Positions 16,444 through 25,042 of a DNA stretch of 34,748 bases are shown here, one piece after another. The translations under genes and the position numbers were made by a program. The notes beneath the pieces are model-generated. The model ran no database searches. It was not told the DNA's origin and saw only the letters and a program-made list of their open reading frames with translations. Source of the DNA: Clostridia bacterium (GTDB lineage: Bacteria; Bacillota; Clostridia; Oscillospirales; Acutalibacteraceae); assembly GCA_017512465.1 (NCBI GenBank), contig JAFWGH010000148.1, positions 1 through 34,748 of the forward strand, written 5' to 3'. Every line of letters starts with the position of its first letter. The first letter of the stretch is position 1.

Positions 16444-17925
16444 ATGACAGATACAATGAAAATTTACTCGGATATAGAAACGAGAACCGGAGGCAATATT
16501 TATATCGGTGTGGTCGGACCGGTCAGAACGGGAAAATCAACTTTTATCAATCGATTTTTGGAAAGCATTGTTATTCCGAATATTGAAGGCGAAGCGGAAA
16601 AGGGAAGAGCGGTTGATGAAATGCCGCAATCCTCCGGCGGAAAAACGATTATGACGACAGAACCGAAGTTTATTCCCGAAGAAGCGGTTTCCATTCAAAT
16701 CGGCGATAAAGCACATTTAAAGGTGCGCCTGGTGGACTGTGTCGGGTATGTGGTTCCGAGTGCTATCGGCTATATTGAGGATGAGTTACCGCGCATGGTG
16801 CGCACGCCCTGGTCGGAGGAGGAAATACCCTTTCATACTGCGGCGCAAATCGGCACCAAAAAAGTCATTGATGAACATTCTACCATAGGCTTGGTAGTGA
16901 CCACAGACGGCTCCATTACCGATATTCCGCGCGAGGAATATGCAATAGCCGAGCAAAGGGTGATTGAAGAATTAAAAGCCATTCATAAGCCGTTTGTGGT
17001 ATTGTTAAACTCCACACGACCGGAAGATGAATCTGTTCAAGAGCTTGCACAAAAAATGCAAGAGGATTATGGTGTTCAGGTTATACCGGTAAACTGTCTG
17101 GAGCTGAATGAAAAAACCATTAAAGAAATTCTTTCTGCTGTTTTATTTGAGTTTCCGCTCTCTCAAGTGGAAATCAAAGTGCCCGAGTGGATACTCTCTC
17201 TGGATAAGGCGCATTGGTTAAAAAGCGGCATTTTAGAGAGCATCAGCGCTGTAACGCTTAGTACCGAGCATTTGCGCGATGTGACAAAAATATGCGATAA
17301 ATTACTCGAAAGTGAGTATGTAACAAGTGCGCAAATTGATAAAATTGAGCTTTCCGACGGCAGCGCTGCTATCAGCATTCAAATGCCCGAAGCACTGTTT
17401 TATAAAGTTTTAGCGGAAAAAACCGGTGTAGAGGTTACGAATGAGAAGGAATTAATGCGCATTATCGGCGAGCTGTCCGATACAAAGCAGAAATATGACA
17501 AAGTGAAAAATGCACTCGATGAGGTAGAGCGCACGGGTTACGGTATTGTGATGCCCGAGCTTGAGGAATTGAGCTTGGAAGAGCCTGAAATCATGAAACA
17601 GGGCGGCAGATACGGTGTCAGATTAAAAGCGAGTGCGCCCAGTATTCATATGCTGCGCGCAGATATTATGACAGAGGTGGCACCGATAGTCGGCAGTGAG
17701 AGCCAAAGCGAGGATTTAGTACTTTACTTGATGAAACAGTTTGAAGAAAATCCGAACGATATATGGAATAGTGATATTTTCGGCAAGTCCATTTATTCGA
17801 TTGTCAATGAAGGCTTAAATTCCAAGCTTGCGCGCATGCCGATGGACGCGAGAGGAAAATTGCGCGAAACCGTGGAGCGTGTTATCAATGAAGGCTGCAA
17901 CGGATTAATCTGCATCATTTTATAA
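16444..17925 (+). CDS. spoIVA: SpoIVA, ATPase of the spore coat basement layer
   Basis: A 493-aa SpoIVA, a cytoskeletal ATPase that polymerises around the forespore as the base of the coat. The N-terminus KIYSDIETRTGGNIYIGVVG matches the Bacillus start. The P-loop is GPVRTGKST, and the threonine-rich TIMTTEPKFIP segment and LVDCVGYVVPSA belong to the TRAFAC-like ATPase domain. The middle and C-terminal domains run to the hydrophobic end NGLICIIL. ATG 16444 was chosen over an in-frame TTG at 16420: the TTG overlaps the AGGAGG SD (16427-16432), and the ATG gives near-identical length to the Bacillus protein. It is co-transcribed with sipL. Confidence 0.97.
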   Translation: MTDTMKIYSDIETRTGGNIYIGVVGPVRTGKSTFINRFLESIVIPNIEGEAEKGRAVDEMPQSSGGKTIMTTEPKFIPEEAVSIQIGDKAHLKVRLVDCVGYVVPSAIGYIEDELPRMVRTPWSEEEIPFHTAAQIGTKKVIDEHSTIGLVVTTDGSITDIPREEYAIAEQRVIEELKAIHKPFVVLLNSTRPEDESVQELAQKMQEDYGVQVIPVNCLELNEKTIKEILSAVLFEFPLSQVEIKVPEWILSLDKAHWLKSGILESISAVTLSTEHLRDVTKICDKLLESEYVTSAQIDKIELSDGSAAISIQMPEALFYKVLAEKTGVEVTNEKELMRIIGELSDTKQKYDKVKNALDEVERTGYGIVMPELEELSLEEPEIMKQGGRYGVRLKASAPSIHMLRADIMTEVAPIVGSESQSEDLVLYLMKQFEENPNDIWNSDIFGKSIYSIVNEGLNSKLARMPMDARGKLRETVERVINEGCNGLICIIL

Positions 17926-17933
17926 ATTAATGC

Positions 17934-17966
17934 AAAAAACAGGTGAACTTGCTTCACCTGTTTTTT
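17934..17966. terminator. Bidirectional terminator between spoIVA and trxA
   Basis: AAAAAACAGGTGAA (17934-17947) pairs perfectly with TTCACCTGTTTTTT (17953-17966) around the loop CTTGC. A-run and T-run flanks make it work on both strands, ending spoIVA from the left and trxA from the right. Confidence 0.92.
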
Positions 17967-17994
17967 AAAATCAAACTTGCACTTTAAATACGCT

Positions 17995-18306
17995 TTAGGA
18001 AAACATTGCCTCAATAGCCTCTTTGGGTTTAAAGCCGATGCTTCTATCGACTTCGACACCATCTTTAAATAAGACAACTGTCGGAATGGAGGCGACATTA
18101 TATTCGCCTGCTATATCCATGCAATCATCCACATTTGCTTTACAGACCTTGATTTTGCCCTCTTGCTCATCCGCTATTTGTGCAATAACGGGACCGAGCA
18201 TTTTACAAGGACCGCACCACTCTGCCCAAAAGTCCACCAATACCGGTACATCTGACTTTAATACCTCTTGTTCAAAGTTTTCATCTGTTAAAATAATTTC
18301 TGCCAT
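17995..18306 (-). CDS. trxA: Thioredoxin
   Basis: A 103-aa classical thioredoxin, the small cytosolic disulfide reductant. The active site WCGPCK has Cys31 and Cys34, preceded by VLVDFWAEW. The cis-Pro loop is ASIPT, followed by VVLFKDGVEVDRSIGF. Length and fold elements are standard. An AAAGGA SD precedes the ATG. It lies downstream of comM on the same strand, separated by 83 bases with a small hairpin, so it may be read from comM or from its own weak promoter. No thioredoxin reductase gene is in view. Confidence 0.97.
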   Translation of the reverse strand: MAEIILTDENFEQEVLKSDVPVLVDFWAEWCGPCKMLGPVIAQIADEQEGKIKVCKANVDDCMDIAGEYNVASIPTVVLFKDGVEVDRSIGFKPKEAIEAMFS

Positions 18307-18335
18307 AATAAATCCATCCTTTCCGTACGGAGAGC

Positions 18336-18355
18336 GGCAAAAAGAAGCTTTTGCC
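18336..18355 (-). other. Hairpin between comM and trxA
   Basis: GGCAAAA (18336-18342) and TTTTGCC (18349-18355) form a 7-bp stem around a 6-base loop, just downstream of the comM stop in the direction of transcription. Read on the minus strand it is followed by the trxA leader, not a clean T-run. It may be a processing or attenuating element, not a strong terminator. Confidence 0.35.
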
Positions 18356-18389
18356 TCACTCTTCGTTATATTTTAGTATTTCCATAAAA

Positions 18390-19922
18390 TTATGCTTTTT
18401 TCCAATATTTTCGGTCTAAAGACCGATACTGAACGGCTTCTAAAATGTGCTGCGTTTCTATCATATCGCAACCATCTAAATCCGCAATGGTTTTGGAAAC
18501 GCGCAAAACCTTGTCATAAGCTCTTGCCGATAATCCTAATTTTTCAAAAGCGCGCTTCAAGGTGTCTTGCGCTTCCTCGGTTAGCAGGCAAAATTTTCTC
18601 GTCTGCGCGGGAGACATTTGTGCGTTGCAGACAATATCTGCGCCCTCAAAGCGCTTTAGCTGGAGCGCTCTTGCAGCATTCACACGCTTTTTAATATCGG
18701 CAGAGCATTCGCCTTTTTCTTTACTAGCTAAATCATCATACTCAACCGATTGCACATCCACATGAATATCAAATCTGTCTAACAGAGGATAACTGATTTT
18801 GGAGATATACTTTTCCGCAGCGTGCGGCGGGCAGGTGCATTGCTTGGTCGGATGTCCGTAAAACCCGCATTTACAAGGGTTCATAGCTGCAATGGTCATG
18901 AAGCGGGAGGGATATGTAATAGAGCCGGAAACACGCGATATGGTGATTCTTCCATCCTCCATCGGCTGCCTTAATATTTCCATGGATTGTCTGGAAAACT
19001 CCGGCAATTCATCCAAAAACAGCACACCGTTATGCGCCAGAGAGATTTCACCGGGTTTAATCACCGTGCCGCCGCCGGAGAGACCGGCAGGGGATATAGT
19101 GTGGTGCGGTGAGCGAAACGGTCTGCGGTGCAGGATTTCCGTATCACTCGGTAATTCTCCTGCAATCGAGTGGATTTTTGTCGCTTCGATTGCTTCATCA
19201 AAGGTCATGTTCGGCAAAATGGAGGGTATGCGCTTTGCGAGCATACTTTTTCCCGAACCGGGCGCGCCGACCATCAGCACATTATGACCGCCTGCTGCGG
19301 CAATTTCGAGTGCACGCCTGGCATCATATTGTCCCTTTACATCTTCAAAATCCTCACACGCCGCCATATCTTCATAGAATGTGTATGGTACGGTTTCAAC
19401 CTTAGCAAGCTCACCGCCGCCTTCAAAAAACTGTGTAAGCTCTTGTATGTTTTTAACCGCATAAGCATTAATGCCTTCCACAATACGGCACTCTGCAGCG
19501 TTGCCGAAGGGAACAAAGATATTATCGAATCCTTCTTCTCGTGCTTTAATAGCCATGGGCAGTACACCATTGATATCGGATACATCACCATTTAAAGATA
19601 AAGCGCCGATAAAACAGGAGTTTTCCGGTATGCTTTTGACTTGACCGCTCGCCAGAAGAATGCCGACAAGCATGGGTAAATCGTAAATAGGGCCTTCCTT
19701 TTTGGTATCCGCCGGTGCAAGATTAATGGTAATATGTGATACGGGGTAATCATAATGATTGTTTTTTAATGCAGCGCGCACTCTCTCTTTGGATTCCTTG
19801 ACCGCCGCATCCGGCAAACCGACAATTTCAAATTTCGGCAAACCGCCAGAAATGTCTGCTTCAACAGTGACTTTATAACCGTCTATTCCCTGTAAACCGA
19901 TGGAGTAAACTTTTGCAAACAT
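18390..19922 (-). CDS. comM: YifB/ComM family Mg-chelatase-like AAA+ ATPase
   Basis: A 510-aa YifB/ComM protein. The N-terminal Lon-substrate-domain-like ChlI region (about 1-160) contains GLQGIDGYKVTVEADISGG. The AAA+ core has Walker A GAPGSGKSMLAKR at about 217 and the Walker B-like GVLFLDELPEF. A cysteine cluster (CKCGFYGHPTKQCTC) is also present, and the C-terminal segment includes QMSPAQTRKF and LSARAYDKVLRVSKTIADL. In competent bacteria ComM is a branch-migration helicase for integrating DNA; its role in non-competent Clostridia is unclear. AAGGAA is the SD. Confidence 0.94.
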   Translation of the reverse strand: MFAKVYSIGLQGIDGYKVTVEADISGGLPKFEIVGLPDAAVKESKERVRAALKNNHYDYPVSHITINLAPADTKKEGPIYDLPMLVGILLASGQVKSIPENSCFIGALSLNGDVSDINGVLPMAIKAREEGFDNIFVPFGNAAECRIVEGINAYAVKNIQELTQFFEGGGELAKVETVPYTFYEDMAACEDFEDVKGQYDARRALEIAAAGGHNVLMVGAPGSGKSMLAKRIPSILPNMTFDEAIEATKIHSIAGELPSDTEILHRRPFRSPHHTISPAGLSGGGTVIKPGEISLAHNGVLFLDELPEFSRQSMEILRQPMEDGRITISRVSGSITYPSRFMTIAAMNPCKCGFYGHPTKQCTCPPHAAEKYISKISYPLLDRFDIHVDVQSVEYDDLASKEKGECSADIKKRVNAARALQLKRFEGADIVCNAQMSPAQTRKFCLLTEEAQDTLKRAFEKLGLSARAYDKVLRVSKTIADLDGCDMIETQHILEAVQYRSLDRKYWKKA

Positions 19923-19954
19923 GGTAGTTCCTTCCGTGAGTATAATTCTATTTG

Positions 19955-19983
19955 ATTATATAATAAATCATAACTACAATCAA
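19955..19983 (-). promoter_or_regulatory. Sigma-A promoter for comM
   Basis: On the minus strand TTGATT (19983-19978) and TATAAT (19960-19955) are separated by 17 bases. Transcription would start near 19948, about 25 bases before the comM ATG. Confidence 0.65.
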
Positions 19984-20002
19984 TATATTTTTATGAATAA
20001 TA

Positions 20003-20031
20003 TTGACATTAAATATATTTTATAATATCAT
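20003..20031 (+). promoter_or_regulatory. Sigma-A promoter for the pgm-lacZ operon
   Basis: TTGACA (20003-20008) and TATCAT (20026-20031) are separated by 17 bases in a very AT-rich region. The leader to the pgm start would be about 80 bases. It is back-to-back with the comM promoter; the two -35 boxes are about 20 bases apart. Overlapping TATAAT-like strings further right (20021, 20035) have wrong spacing. Confidence 0.6.
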
Positions 20032-20116
20032 TAATATAATAATATAATGAGATATTATGCGTATTTCATGTATTGTAAATTCTCTTTCGCTATTATCGGC
20101 GAAGAAAGGAATATAT

Positions 20117-21835
20117 ATGAACAATCAAGAACTGTATTCTCTTTGGTGTGAAAACGCTACGGAGGATAAGGATTTAATCGAAGAGCTGCACGCTATTGCC
20201 GGTAGGGAGGATGAAATCAATGATAGATTTTATAAATCTCTCGAATTCGGCACAGCAGGACTCAGAGGTGTGTTAGGTGCAGGCACAAACCGCATGAATA
20301 TTTACACTGTCGGTCAAGCTACACAGGGTTTAGCGGCTTCGTTATTAAAACAATATGATGCGCCTCGTGTTGCGATTGCGTATGATTCACGCATTAATTC
20401 AACCGTTTTTGCCGAAAGAGCTGCAATGGTGCTTGCGGCAAACGGCGTGAAAGCCTATATCTTTAAAGAACTTGTTCCGACACCGGTATTAAGCTTTGCT
20501 GTCAGATACCTCGGCTGCCAAAGCGGTATTGTGATTACAGCGTCACACAACCCGAGCAAATATAACGGTTTTAAGTGCTATGATCCGGACGGCTATCAAA
20601 TGACCGATGAGAGCGCGGCAAAAACACTCGCAGAGATTCAGAGTATTGATATGTTTAAGGATATCAAAACCATTCCTTTTGCACAGGGCTTGGAAGAAGG
20701 CAGCATCGAATACTGTGCGGATGAAGTGATGGAAGCCTTTTTGGCGGCTGTGGAAAAACAGAGCATCAATAAAGGTATTTGTGCATCCTCTAATTTGAAT
20801 TTGATTTATTCTCCGCTCAACGGTACGGGAAATAAGCCTGTTAGAGAGATATTGAAGCGTATCGGTATTCAAAACATCAAAGTGGTGCCGGAGCAGGAAA
20901 ATCCGGATGGCAATTTCCCGACCTGCCCGTACCCGAATCCCGAAATCAGGCAGGTATTTGAAAAGGCGCTTGAAATGACTGCGCAGTTTGATGCCGATTT
21001 GATTTTGGCGACTGACCCCGATTGTGACAGAGTCGGCATTGCCGTTAAGGCGGCTAATGGCGAGTATCAGCTCATGAGCGGTAATGAGGTTGGCGCAATG
21101 CTGCTTGAATATCTGCTTTCACAGCGTGTGCAAAAAAGTATCATGCCCAAAGAGCCGGTTGCTATTAAAAGCTTTGTGACCACCAATATTGCGAATAAAG
21201 TTGCCGCAAAATACGGCTGTAAAATCAAAGAAGTGCTTACCGGATTTAAGTATATCGGCGAATATATCACCGAACTTGAAAAAGTAGGGAAAGAGGACAA
21301 CTTTATTTTAGGCTTTGAGGAAAGCTACGGCTATCTCAGCGGTACCCATGCTAGGGATAAGGATGCAGTTGTCGCATCTATGCTCATTTGTGAGATGGCA
21401 GCTTACTACAAGAGCATCGGCAAGAGCTTAATCGATGTAATGAATGAGCTTTACAAAGAATTCGGTATTTATAAGCACACCGTTATTTCATTACAGTTTG
21501 AGGGTGCCGAGGGAATGGAAAAAATACAAAATATCATGTCAACTTTAAGAAGTGAAGGCATTTCTTCACTTGCCGGAAAAAAAGTGCTCTATTTTTCCGA
21601 CTATAAAACCCTTGAGCGTACCAATTTAAGTACCGGTGAAAGTGAAAAAATCTTACTTCCGACCACCAATGCACTTGTGTATGAGCTCGAAGATGATAAT
21701 TTATTCATTATTCGCCCTTCCGGTACAGAACCGAAGATAAAAGCGTATATTACAGCCTGCACCGCGACCGAAGAGGAAGCGCAGGCGTTAACACAAAAAA
21801 TGCAGGAAGATTTTAAAGAATTAATAGGAGAGTAA
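20117..21835 (+). CDS. pgcA: Alpha-phosphoglucomutase / phosphohexomutase
   Basis: A 572-aa alpha-D-phosphohexomutase interconverting glucose-1-phosphate and glucose-6-phosphate (possibly also mannose forms). Motifs in order are the phosphoserine loop TASHNPSKYNGFKCYDPDG, metal-binding DPDCDR, sugar-specificity GFEESYGYLSG and the phosphate-binding RPSGTEPKIK near the C-terminus. ATG 20117 has AAAGGA 6 bases upstream and gives the family N-terminus. An earlier in-frame ATG at 20057 lacks an SD and would add an unrelated 20-residue extension. It is the first gene of a unit with a 33-aa peptide, lacZ and a radical SAM gene. Confidence 0.95.
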   Translation: MNNQELYSLWCENATEDKDLIEELHAIAGREDEINDRFYKSLEFGTAGLRGVLGAGTNRMNIYTVGQATQGLAASLLKQYDAPRVAIAYDSRINSTVFAERAAMVLAANGVKAYIFKELVPTPVLSFAVRYLGCQSGIVITASHNPSKYNGFKCYDPDGYQMTDESAAKTLAEIQSIDMFKDIKTIPFAQGLEEGSIEYCADEVMEAFLAAVEKQSINKGICASSNLNLIYSPLNGTGNKPVREILKRIGIQNIKVVPEQENPDGNFPTCPYPNPEIRQVFEKALEMTAQFDADLILATDPDCDRVGIAVKAANGEYQLMSGNEVGAMLLEYLLSQRVQKSIMPKEPVAIKSFVTTNIANKVAAKYGCKIKEVLTGFKYIGEYITELEKVGKEDNFILGFEESYGYLSGTHARDKDAVVASMLICEMAAYYKSIGKSLIDVMNELYKEFGIYKHTVISLQFEGAEGMEKIQNIMSTLRSEGISSLAGKKVLYFSDYKTLERTNLSTGESEKILLPTTNALVYELEDDNLFIIRPSGTEPKIKAYITACTATEEEAQALTQKMQEDFKELIGE

Positions 21836-21840
21836 AGACC

Positions 21841-21942
21841 ATGAACAGAAAGTTTGCAAAAGTTGTTGCCATCATTTTAGCAATATTAATGGCGGTAAGC
21901 GCATTTTCAGTCGGCATTTATGCTTTAATTATCGCGCACTGA
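21841..21942 (+). CDS. 33-aa single-pass membrane peptide between pgcA and lacZ
   Basis: An ATG frame 5 bases after the pgcA stop encodes MNRKFAKVVAII followed by a continuous hydrophobic stretch and ends ALIIAH-stop. The layout is a basic N-terminus then one membrane helix of about 24 residues. The SD AGGAGAG (21825-21831) lies at the very end of pgcA. In shape it resembles the tiny Firmicutes membrane peptides of the Prli42/DUF4044 kind, but that is a resemblance only. The next gene starts 19 bases later with its own SD, so it is probably a translated member of the operon. Confidence 0.68.
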   Translation: MNRKFAKVVAIILAILMAVSAFSVGIYALIIAH

Positions 21943-21961
21943 CATTTAGGAGGAGAAGTAA

Positions 21962-24900
21962 ATGTACGTTTGGGAAAATCCGAAAATATATGAGATAAAT
22001 AAAGAGCAATCACACGCTATCATGTTTCCATATGACAGCTTAGAGAAAGCTTTGGAAAAACAGGACAGCCCGTATAAAATGAGTTTAAACGGCACATGGA
22101 AGTTTTATTGGCAGATGGGTGTGAATAATATTCCTGTAGATTTTTACAAGGATAGCTTTGACCACAGCGCATGGGCGGATATGCCTGTGCCGAGCGTGTG
22201 GCAGTTAAACGGTTTCGGCAAACCGATTTATCTGTGTAATTCTTTTCCGGATATTTTAAGCACTAAGAAAAGTGAAATACCGAAAATAGATCATGCGCGT
22301 AACGAAGTAGGTATTTATCACCGCAGCTTTGAAATTCCCTCCGGTTGGGAAGGCAGGGAAATATATGTCTATTTTACCGCTGTCAAGAGCGCATTTAAAC
22401 TCTATGTAAACGGTGAAGAAGTAGGCTATTCCCAAGGCTCCATGAACGGTGCGGAATTTAATCTTACAAAGTATGTAAAAGTAGGAGATAATACTATAAC
22501 TGCCGAAGTGTACCGCTATTCCGACGGCTCTTATTTAGAAGACCAGGATATGTGGTTCTTGTCCGGTATATACCGCGATGTGTATTTGTATGCGGAGCCG
22601 AAGCTGATGGTGCGTGACTTTTATTTCAAAACAGATTTTGATGGTGATGATTTCACGCTTGCACATACTTCTCTCGATATTTATTTAAAGAATCTTGAAG
22701 GCGTGGAAGGCGCTAGTGTGAGCGCCTGTTTGCTTGACGGCTCAGATAAAATTGAACTTGGTAAAGCGGACATAGCACAAGAAAGCGATTCGAAAGTATC
22801 TTTTAAACCGGATATTCCCAATCCCAAGCTTTGGAGCGCCGAGTTCCCGCAAACCTATACACTGGCTATGGTGATTGCACAGGGCGAGCAAACCGTTTGT
22901 GCCAAGACCTTTGTAGTCGGTTTCAAAAAAGTGGAAATTCGCGGCAATAAGCTGTTTTTCAACGGTAAAGAAATTATGGTCAAAGGTGTCAACCGCCATG
23001 AATTTGACCCGGATTATGCATGGGCTTGCCCGAAAGAGCGCTTTGTGCAGGATTTGAGTTTGATTAAGCGCGCTAACTGTAACTCCATTCGCTTGAGCCA
23101 CTATCCGAACAGCCCCGAGCTTTATGAGATGTGTAATGAATACGGTCTGTATGTTATGGATGAGTGCGATGTGGAGACACATGGCGTGCGCCGCAAGAAT
23201 GTGCCCGGGGATAACCCGATATGGACTGCACAGGTTGTGGACAGAATGCAGCGTATGGTGCTTAGAGACAGAAACTATCCCTGCATTTTTGTGTGGAGTC
23301 TCGGCAATGAAGCCGGTGACGGTACGAACTTCAGCAGAATGCGAGAAGCTGCACTGGCACTCGATGATACAAGGGTTATTCACTATGAAGGTGACTTTGA
23401 TTTTACCAAGAGTGATTTTGTCAGCCGCATGTATCCCGAAGCACCGCTCATGAAGCAGATGGGTGAGCAAAAGGAAGTAAAACCGACATTATTCGATAAT
23501 ATCGCCAATGCGCTCGCAGCGGATAATAAGCCGATTCCCGCGCGTGTTTATAAAGACCATCCCGTTATACTGTGTGAATATGCGCATGCAATGGAAAACA
23601 GCCTCGGTAATTTTAAAGATTACATGGCAGATTTTGAAAAATATGATAATATGTGCGGCGGCTATATTTGGGACTTTGTTGACCAAGCTATCCATGTGAA
23701 GGATGAAGAAGGCGACAAGTGGCTTTACGGCGGCGATTTTGATGAAGGCAGAACCGATGCATATTTCTGTGCAAACGGTATCATTGGTGCTGACAGAAAG
23801 CCGCATCCGTCCTATTATGAAGTCAAGCATGTGTATGGTCAATTTTCTCTTGAAGAAAAAGACAGCTCAAAGGGTATTTTTGAAGTGTATAATAAATATT
23901 CCTTTACAAACTTGAAAGACTTTGATTTCTTCTTTACTTGGGAGAAAAACGGTGAAGTTATTCTCGACGGCGACATAGAAATAGAAGCGGCTCCTAAAAC
24001 CTATTCGGAAATTACGGTGCCGGTGCCTGAGATTGACAGCGACTGTTCTTTGACCTTTAACCTCTATCAGTGCTTAAAAGAAGATACTGTTTGGGCAGAT
24101 AAGGATTTTATCTTAAACTTCGGTCAAATCAGAGTATATCATAAGGCTCCGAGAAAACTGCAAAAGGCAGATGGGGAAATTAACATTAAGTTTAATGATT
24201 CCAATTCTCTTGAAGTTTCGGGTGAAGGCTTCGAAATTAAGTTTGTTAACAAGCGTTTGAGCTCCATTGTCTATAATGGCGAACAGGTCTTAAAAGCACC
24301 GCTGCAGCCGAATTATTTCAGAGCCTTAACGGATAATGATTATACATACTTTAATTTTGCCAGACCCATTAGGGAAATATTACCGATGGCGCGCTGGAAA
24401 AATGCAACAAAGCATACATGCTTTAGTGCATTTAAGGTTAAACAAGAGGATAATGCGCTTAGGATTCAGTGTTCTATTTCCAATGGTTTGGGCAACGGTA
24501 AAATCATTTATGTCATTAATGCTAAGGGCGATATTTTTGTCAGACATATTTTTAAACCGATTGCCAATGCACTGCGTATCGGAATGACAACGAAATTGAG
24601 CGGAGAATACCAAAATGTTGAGTGGCTCGGCAGAGGTCCTGCAGAGTGCTATCTTGACCGAAAGACCGGTTCACGAGTCTCTAAATACAACATGAAAGTG
24701 CGCGAGATTGAGCATCGATACTTGCGCCCGCAGGAAAACGGCAACCGTGAGGACTGCGATTATGTATGCTTTGCAAATGATGCGCAAAATCAAATTGTCT
24801 TCTCTATCGGTAATGATAAAGAAATCGGCTTTGAGGCGTGGAATTATACGCAAGAAGCGCTGCATAGCGCAAATCATTTACACGAGCTCGCTTATGAGGA

Positions 24901-25042
24901 TGATATTACCGTGCATATTGATTACAGCATGTGCGGTGTCGGCGGCGATATGCCCGGCATGGCGCATGTGCGCTCGCAATATAAACTCAAAGGCGGCAGA
25001 ACATATACACAAGAGTTTGTTATCTCAAACAGAAAAATCTAA
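21962..25042 (+). CDS. lacZ: Beta-galactosidase, GH2 family (LacZ type)
   Basis: A 1026-aa cytosolic beta-galactosidase hydrolysing lactose or other beta-galactosides, the same size as the E. coli enzyme. The N-terminal sugar-binding domain (about 40-215) contains VPSVWQLNGFGKPIY. An Ig-like domain precedes the TIM barrel starting near VKGVNRHEFDP. The acid/base Glu is in SLGNEAGD at about 450 and the nucleophile in ILCEYAHAMENSLGNF at about 539. The C-terminal Bgal_small domain (about 745-1020) includes RALTDNDY and EWLGRGPAECYLDRK. There is no signal peptide. The SD is AGGAGGAG. It shares the operon with phosphoglucomutase; no lactose permease is nearby. Confidence 0.97.
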   Translation: MYVWENPKIYEINKEQSHAIMFPYDSLEKALEKQDSPYKMSLNGTWKFYWQMGVNNIPVDFYKDSFDHSAWADMPVPSVWQLNGFGKPIYLCNSFPDILSTKKSEIPKIDHARNEVGIYHRSFEIPSGWEGREIYVYFTAVKSAFKLYVNGEEVGYSQGSMNGAEFNLTKYVKVGDNTITAEVYRYSDGSYLEDQDMWFLSGIYRDVYLYAEPKLMVRDFYFKTDFDGDDFTLAHTSLDIYLKNLEGVEGASVSACLLDGSDKIELGKADIAQESDSKVSFKPDIPNPKLWSAEFPQTYTLAMVIAQGEQTVCAKTFVVGFKKVEIRGNKLFFNGKEIMVKGVNRHEFDPDYAWACPKERFVQDLSLIKRANCNSIRLSHYPNSPELYEMCNEYGLYVMDECDVETHGVRRKNVPGDNPIWTAQVVDRMQRMVLRDRNYPCIFVWSLGNEAGDGTNFSRMREAALALDDTRVIHYEGDFDFTKSDFVSRMYPEAPLMKQMGEQKEVKPTLFDNIANALAADNKPIPARVYKDHPVILCEYAHAMENSLGNFKDYMADFEKYDNMCGGYIWDFVDQAIHVKDEEGDKWLYGGDFDEGRTDAYFCANGIIGADRKPHPSYYEVKHVYGQFSLEEKDSSKGIFEVYNKYSFTNLKDFDFFFTWEKNGEVILDGDIEIEAAPKTYSEITVPVPEIDSDCSLTFNLYQCLKEDTVWADKDFILNFGQIRVYHKAPRKLQKADGEINIKFNDSNSLEVSGEGFEIKFVNKRLSSIVYNGEQVLKAPLQPNYFRALTDNDYTYFNFARPIREILPMARWKNATKHTCFSAFKVKQEDNALRIQCSISNGLGNGKIIYVINAKGDIFVRHIFKPIANALRIGMTTKLSGEYQNVEWLGRGPAECYLDRKTGSRVSKYNMKVREIEHRYLRPQENGNREDCDYVCFANDAQNQIVFSIGNDKEIGFEAWNYTQEALHSANHLHELAYEDDITVHIDYSMCGVGGDMPGMAHVRSQYKLKGGRTYTQEFVISNRKI

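Noticed and set aside
20057..20116. 20-residue N-terminal extension of phosphoglucomutase from ATG 20057
   Set aside because: No SD, unlike any family N-terminus, whereas ATG 20117 has AAAGGA at good spacing.
22742..23470. 242-aa open frame on the minus strand inside lacZ
   Set aside because: It is antisense to the catalytic core of lacZ, has no SD and no recognisable motif; the frame is open only because of lacZ codon composition.
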